This document shows, piece by piece, positions 18,703-24,355 of a DNA stretch of 24,355 nt. A model generated the notes under the pieces. The model was given only the letters and a program-made list of their open reading frames with translations, did no database searches and was not told where the DNA came from. Source of the DNA: Camillea tinctor. Taxonomy: Eukaryota > Ascomycota > Sordariomycetes > Xylariales > Xylariaceae. How positions within the stretch are numbered: the stretch's first letter is position 1; each line of letters starts with the position of its first letter. The stretch spans positions 1 through 24,355 of the forward strand of contig MU394184.1 of assembly GCA_022578605.1 (NCBI GenBank), read 5' to 3'. The position numbers and the translations under genes are program-made.

Positions 18703-21700
18703 TGAAGCGAGTGTTGGATATAAGAAAGGGGGTCACAGACCGAGATACGAAGAGGCAGAAAGGAGTAAAGAGTAGACTTGAGGATGAGTGGCCATGATAG
18801 AAGAATTTCTGCCAGCAGGACCAGCAGTATTTATCATAAAATTTTCTCACAAAAGCTCGAGATTAAAAACTAGTTCTCGTCGATATGCCGGCAAGGAGTT
18901 TGTGAAAGTTCGTACCCGTCTACGTCGTGAAACGATATTAGGACTTCCTTTGGGTCCTTGATAGATGTGACGCCCGGCGAGGATCTGCGAGGTTGCAGGC
19001 GATCAGACCAGAACGGAGCTCTACGAGAATAGGGGTCTATTCTTTTTTGTCAAGGGATACTAGAAAGCGTAGTATCTGGCTGGGTTCGAGAACATAGGAG
19101 CTAGGCACATAGCCGCCCTGTGCAAATCTCCAGGCCATCGTAAGGATTCTCGCAGCCTAGCTGACGGCTAGCTGTAACGTTCAATTCTCCTTGTGACATT
19201 CAAGATAGATGCCAAGACGTCAGCCCCTTTTACTAGACGAAGAGATCTCGTAAAACAAAACTCTTTTCTCACCCTTCTATCGTGCCGTAACTCAAGTGGT
19301 GGCATAGTCTCTAGGTAATTCATCACGTGCGAAACATGAGCCCAAACCTAATGCCAAAATACCTGTTTGTTTATGCTGAATTCAGACGAACAACCTCTCG
19401 AACCACCCAAGACGTCGTCGGCGTGCATAGAGGCGCACGGTTGTTGCAGACCAGTTCACCCAGAGAAAAGTGCTTTTTCTACGCAGGAGAGCAAATTTGG
19501 CCCGGTGGATTGGTCCAATCACAGCTATCGTGATCGAGTCTAGATTGGAGTCTGTGCCCTCTTTGCTCATCAATTGCCGTATACGGGTTCGCCAAAACAG
19601 GGTGATACGCGTGGCCACTTACAGCGAACAGACCAACGACCAACGACCAACACACTGCACATCTATCAAAGCTGTTGCGGCTCCTTCTTGAGAACCATAC
19701 GCGCCTCGGTCAGATCCGTCAGATCCAGTTAGGAGCTGAGTTCCTGGCAAGGGTTCGTCCAGAGCCTCCATCCAGTCTTAGTACTGTTACATATAGCCCT
19801 AGAAAATCTAAGGGCGACCAGGATTCTACTAAACCCCAGCTTCGAGATGTGGGAGCCTCGAAACATCCCTAACCTAGGTACATCGCTCGCGATGATGAAA
19901 CCACCACTTTAACTTTATTGAGTTTTAGAGAGAGACGATCTTGTCCAATTATACGTCTACCTGGGTACCAGGCACCTGGATTGTATAGCAAACTGACCAG
20001 ACTTTAGTTCCATGATGAGAAATGTCAAGTATGAAATGACAATCCCATACAGCATCTTAATCTCCTGTATGGTTACACATCCACACTATATGCAGAAGCG
20101 CAATAACCATAATTGGCCAGGAAAACTTGTTTTTCCTTCCTTTTTTTTTTCGTATAAGCACCTTACTTCTAGAGAGGTCATAGTGTTTTCCCTGGTCAAC
20201 TCTTCTACCATGGTTACTCAAGAACGGCTCGGGAGGGGAGAGATCCGTCTAATATCGGTCGATTCCACTGAAGAAAAGCAATAACGCGAAGAGTTCTGCA
20301 CATAATACTCAGGTCTCATCATCCGATACTACTTTGTGGCCCTTCATACACTACGACTCTACGATAAAGAGGATCTTCGAGTGTCCAATCATAGACAAAT
20401 GATTGCAAACTTCCTTTACGTACGACCTCAAAATATCTCAAATCTCTACCACCCTTGGCGACAAAGAGAACTACATTAGCGTACGTAGATGGATATCTTA
20501 AGCTTTGACTCCCCGGAGCTCCCACTTCGGCATGGGGCATCCAGGGGGGGTAGGGGACCTAGTTGTAATTGTATCTCAGGTAGGTTCCGATTGGACGGCA
20601 TGCCAACGCCACGAGCCGGGACTAACAGCCTCTTCCGACTAAAAAGGAACTCTCCTCGGCGGTGAAAGGTCGGCAGTCTTAAAATTTCAGGTGGACCTAA
20701 ATTATCGTGACCCCGGTGCCGATCGCCTCACCTGAAGGTCAAATCAAAAATGCTCCGATTACGAGGCTTCAAGGTAACATGGGCGGACTGCGATGGGGGA
20801 TTGTGCATGTAAATGCAGTACTACACTACGCGACTACTGCTCCTTTGCAGGAGCCCCTTTTTTTATTTTTGCGCAAACCAGGTCCATCAGGTAGGCAAGT
20901 CAGTCTGTACCAGGTTATTATTATCTAGCGCATGCGATTTCGCACTGCAGCAGCCGGACAAGAGAAGTTCAGATCGAAGACATGGGGTCCGGGGAGGCAA
21001 CGCGTAAGCGGGCACGATCAACGTCGCATCGGCTGTCAAACACGTAATAAACAGAAATGGTAAAACTCTATAAACCTCCTAGAAGTTTATAGCACGACAA
21101 GCTTGCGTAATCCCCCCCGGCGAATGTTTTATTCAGTCAGTGCGCAAGCACAAACATCTGCAAAACACTTAACCTAGACCAACTACTACATGGGCGACTT
21201 TATATACCCATGCGAAGAAACACTTCCTGGGGAGGCAGGGACAGGGTCTAAGAGGGAAACTTTTATTTTGTGACTACCTAGGAGTATGTTGCAATCGATG
21301 CTCTCAGATAATCACCCCAGGCCAAGAAAAAGAAACAGAAATAAAGATAGGAGGAAGTGAAATGCCGATATTAGAAACCACCGTTGATGGGGAAAGGGGG
21401 AGAGAAAAAGTTTGAGGGTTGTATCAAGCCCCTTTTCTTTCTTTTTCAACTCGTAATATAGAGTTAATACATCTGCAAGATAGTATGCGAATATAGCCAT
21501 TGCAATTGGCAACTCGTAGTACATTGCTAGATCTATGGCGATCCCAAACAACGAGAAAACAGGCCTAGGGATCCTCTTGGACTAACGAACCCTAGCTTGT
21601 AATAACCCAAGCAAGTTGGCGAAATGAGAATGGGTACAGAATGGAGTGGCCACTCCCATCGACTTTGCAGAATGTAAACGGAGAGAGAACGAATTCAATT

Positions 21701-24043
21701 GGGCTTCAATTATATTGTGCCAACGTACTACCCAGTCCGGGTATGCTCAAATAACAAATTTCATGAGGTCAAAGACCATTGGTAGCGATCAAGTTGGCCT
21801 GGTTTGATAGTTTATTAGCCACCCTCTTAGTTGTCAATATTTGATTATGTGAATGCCCAAACACCTACCAAAGCCCAGAGATGTATGCCTTCAAAAAAAA
21901 AAAAATACTCTACTTAGGTAGCAGCATGTATTGCTTGTCCTTCTTGAAGTGTTGTGGTAGTATCCTTCTACCAAGAATCTCCTACGATAAACAGCACATC
22001 TCTACACTGATATGAATATATATTTATCCTTACTATATCCTACCTCGCAACTAGGTTGATACAAACACCGTCGATGTTCTGATATAGGTACCCAAATGCC
22101 CATTCAAGTACACCTTCTCCTTAATGCATCCGAAACGGATATGGTATGGCGGACGAGTACAAAATCAAGATTAGCAAGTCACAAGTACAAGCTTTCTTAG
22201 AGCTTAGACAAGTTTATGAGTAGGATTTCAAGAATCTAGCTCGGAGTACCAACCATTACGCTGCCTTAACCTTCGTGATTTTTGATAGGTCATTGGCGGA
22301 GTAGGATTGCATTTATATCATGACTACCAACCAGGTATACATGTATCTTGATTCTCTATTGTACCCAATATAATAGGTTTAGCACATTTTCTCTTATAAC
22401 ATAGAAAGGAGAACCTAGTTTTACAGGGAGAATGTCAAGTGATACCATCCGCTCAACTCACAAGTGCCCATATCCATCATCTCTTAACTTCTAGAGGAAC
22501 ATATGTCTTCGTTAGGGCCGGCTATACGAAAGGCCTGATTCACTCCCAAATAATGTATAGTCTCTGGTGGGTTGTAAATGACCATTAAGTCTAAGTCTTC
22601 ATATACTTTATCTAGTTACCACCTCTGTTTAAGATAACCCCCTAGGACTTACATTCGAACGACTACCTAGATATAGGAAGAAAAGTGAATAGTCTTTGTC
22701 CTTTTCTCTCTTTCCGCACTTATCAGTGCCCTAATGATCATATCCCGCGAACGTCGAATGTCAACATTTATATATAGAACCAGTGTATGTTTCAGGAGAC
22801 GCCAATAGGCTGTTGTTGTTTACTGGCCCCCTTCCACCCCACGGGGAGAGAGCCCCGTTAGTGTTGCACCGTAAAACGAAGTTGTTTCTTTTTTCTAGAA
22901 ACAAGCTATGCTGCATGTTTCTTCTTATTTCCCTATGTATATAGGTACACAGAAAAATATTCCCCTGTATAAGCAAGTCGGGGACAGGCGGATGTTTCAC
23001 TAACACATTATCCTTTGCTCGATGCTCCTATTTGCAAATCTATTACATCCCAAAGTTCTGACGGCAGATGTGTGTCAACAATACTTTTCTTTTTCCTGGC
23101 AGAAGTTAACATGTAAGTCGGATGCCGTTCCTAAAGCTTTCTCGTCTACTGCTATTTACAGTGCTCTTCCTGTCTTCTTTCCGCCCCCGCCCCGGCCCTG
23201 GAAAAACATCTACACGTCATTCTTCAGTCGGGAGGTCGTACGCGAGTAGTCTTACATAGTGACGTCGAGGTCATGCCGTAAGGGGAAAACAAATCAGCAC
23301 AGCACCGGGTTTCCCCTCTCCCATGTAACCCTCCACGGCAAATAGCTGATTAGTAGGTGTTCGCCCTAGACAAATCGACAATATCCTTCAGCTGCGTCAT
23401 CTGCTTCGTATTCTCTTGATTATCCTAGATAGGGGATTGAGTATGATGCACCTGGTATCAGGAGTAAATTGCTGTCGTTGGCAGCAACCATCATCTACAT
23501 GAGGCTATCTTACCCTCTTTTTTTGGTAGATCTCATGAAGGTCAAGGCGCATGATCAGCGTTGCACGCAATGGGGTTAGGGAGAGGGACCTCAGGTAGGT
23601 AAGGTAATTTGCATCACATCAGATAGCAGTCCATCCACGTCATGCATGACGCGCAAAGGGTGTATGTAACCGTAGATTCACCTCGTACTTGTACTCGTAG
23701 CCAATATCATCGGCCACGTGTCGATGCAAGGCAAGGAACGATTCTTAACTTCTACGCTGGTTTGGTTATGGCTAAGGGACACATGATAATTTTGACTACA
23801 TGGTATTTTATTGTTTGTAATTGTTATTTCCTGGAAGGAAATAATGTATGTGCTCAAGTAGAGCCAGCACCTAAAATTCACTCGTTTTTCCTTTTTCTTT
23901 TTGCCTTTCTCTCCTAACAAGCTGAAGTTGTCTCATGGAAAGATCATATCCCACCTGGTAGCCAATGCGTAGTCTATTAAGCCTTCCTTTCTATGCGTTG
24001 CCCATTCCGTTGTCATCACACGTTTTGTTTATGAAAATCGCGC
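18703..24043. other. 5.3 kb intergenic region, no supported gene
   Basis: No open frame here has family motifs, coherent splice sites or clear coding composition; the longest are about 60-90 codons and overlap each other on both strands around 19.3-21.0 kb. Base composition is ordinary rather than RIP-like. Visible items are A or T runs (near 20142 and 21892), TACCTAGG-type motifs (19873, 21275), and many CTAG-containing hexamers. The minus-strand frame 21312-21551 reads as a hydrophobic peptide but looks like chance. Sequence near 24043 should hold the thioredoxin 3' UTR, and the first few hundred bases the upstream control region of the peroxidase. A non-coding RNA or lineage-specific short gene cannot be excluded. 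Confidence 0.55.
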
Positions 24044-24245
24044 TTAGAGGCTCTTCTGTAGTAGCTGGACGAGAGCGTTGGGGTTGGCGCCGACGAGCTT
24101 CTCAGCAGGCTCGGTGTTCCCATCCTTGAAGATCATGAAGGTGGGCATGGCAGTGATGCCGAGTTGCTGGCTGAGCTCGGGGAGGTCGTCGACGTCAATC
24201 TTGGCAAAGTAGATAGTGTCCTTGAACTGCTCATCCTCCGAGTGC
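24044..24245 (-). CDS. Thioredoxin, last exon only (partial)
   Basis: On the minus strand, 66 codons plus a TAA stop (24046-24044) encode the C-terminal part of a thioredoxin. YFAKIDVDDLPELSQQLGI is the central strand and helix, AMPTF carries the cis-proline that faces the active site, and FKDG and the VGANP turn close the fold. The exon begins after acceptor TTTTTCACAG at 24246, in phase 2. The N-terminal half with the WCGPC redox site must lie upstream, beyond the window end; the 110 bases still visible look intronic. Thioredoxins reduce disulfides in the cytosol with NADPH through thioredoxin reductase; organelle targeting cannot be judged without the N-terminus. Confidence 0.9.
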
Positions 24246-24256
24246 CTGTGAAAAAT

Positions 24257-24307
24257 GGGGGGGGGGGGGGGGGGGGGGGGTGGGGGGTAGGGGGGGGGGG
24301 GGGTGGG
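24257..24307. repeat. Poly-G tract in thioredoxin intron
   Basis: The plus strand reads G24, T, G6, TA, G14, T, G3 in 51 bases, so the thioredoxin transcript has a near-pure C tract just 5' of its acceptor. Four G runs could form a G-quadruplex on the plus strand. Run lengths this long are error-prone in sequencing, so the exact count is doubtful. Confidence 0.8.
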
Positions 24308-24355
24308 TAGTATGAATACAGGTTTGTATTAAATAACTAGGAGAGGAGCGGAAGC

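Noticed and set aside
19083..19100. GGTTCGA box resembling a tRNA T-arm
   Set aside because: The flanks do not form a T-stem or acceptor stem, and no A-box lies at the right distance.
20319..20540. 73-codon minus-strand frame
   Set aside because: The peptide looks fairly protein-like, but I recognise no family, and no neighbouring exon extends it.
21312..21551. 79-codon hydrophobic minus-strand frame
   Set aside because: It ends in a Leu/Phe run from low-complexity DNA and has no family resemblance or promoter context.

Overview
The window reads as nuclear DNA of a filamentous ascomycete (Pezizomycotina; a Sordariomycete is my guess). The reasons are short introns (mostly 49-71 bp) with GTANGT-type donors and CTAAC/CTGAC-like branch sites, a secreted AA9 polysaccharide monooxygenase, a secreted class II haem peroxidase, and a 3.7 kb block of almost pure A/T with scarce CpA/TpG, the usual scar of repeat-induced point mutation (RIP). 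No CRISPR array, bacterial operon, rRNA or tRNA was seen.

Layout: 1-3736 is RIP-degraded repeat DNA with no usable reading frame, small tandem repeats, one GC-rich hairpin and a ~1 kb inverted repeat ending at the abrupt AT-to-GC boundary. Then come six complete protein genes and one cut by the window end: 4066-4940 (+) SVP26/TEX261-family ER export adaptor, 3 exons; 6903-11909 (+) full-length ABCA-type ABC transporter, 5 exons; 13210-14083 (+) AA9 lytic polysaccharide monooxygenase, 4 exons; 14619-15668 (+) NmrA-like NAD(P)-binding protein, 1 exon; 16201-17094 (+) GNAT acetyltransferase, 2 exons; 17685-18607 (-) class II peroxidase, 3 exons, convergent with the acetyltransferase; 24044-24245 (-) last exon of a thioredoxin, cut off by a poly-G-bearing intron and the window end. 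About 5.4 kb between the peroxidase start and the thioredoxin holds no gene I can support.

Functionally, AA9 and the peroxidase both belong to oxidative plant-cell-wall attack. The transporter, NmrA-like protein, acetyltransferase and thioredoxin could relate to lipid traffic, redox sensing, acetylation and thiol redox, but nothing in the sequence shows that they form one pathway. No core biosynthetic enzyme is present.

I did not find a clearly new multi-gene system. The items most worth a second look are the large inverted repeat in RIP DNA, a run of minimal upstream ORFs (3-5 codons, one per gene) before five of the six complete genes, a recurring TACCTAGG motif, two in-frame alternative splice acceptors, and the poly-G intron. 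All exon coordinates were worked out by hand from splice motifs, frame continuity and family alignment from memory; no database search was run.
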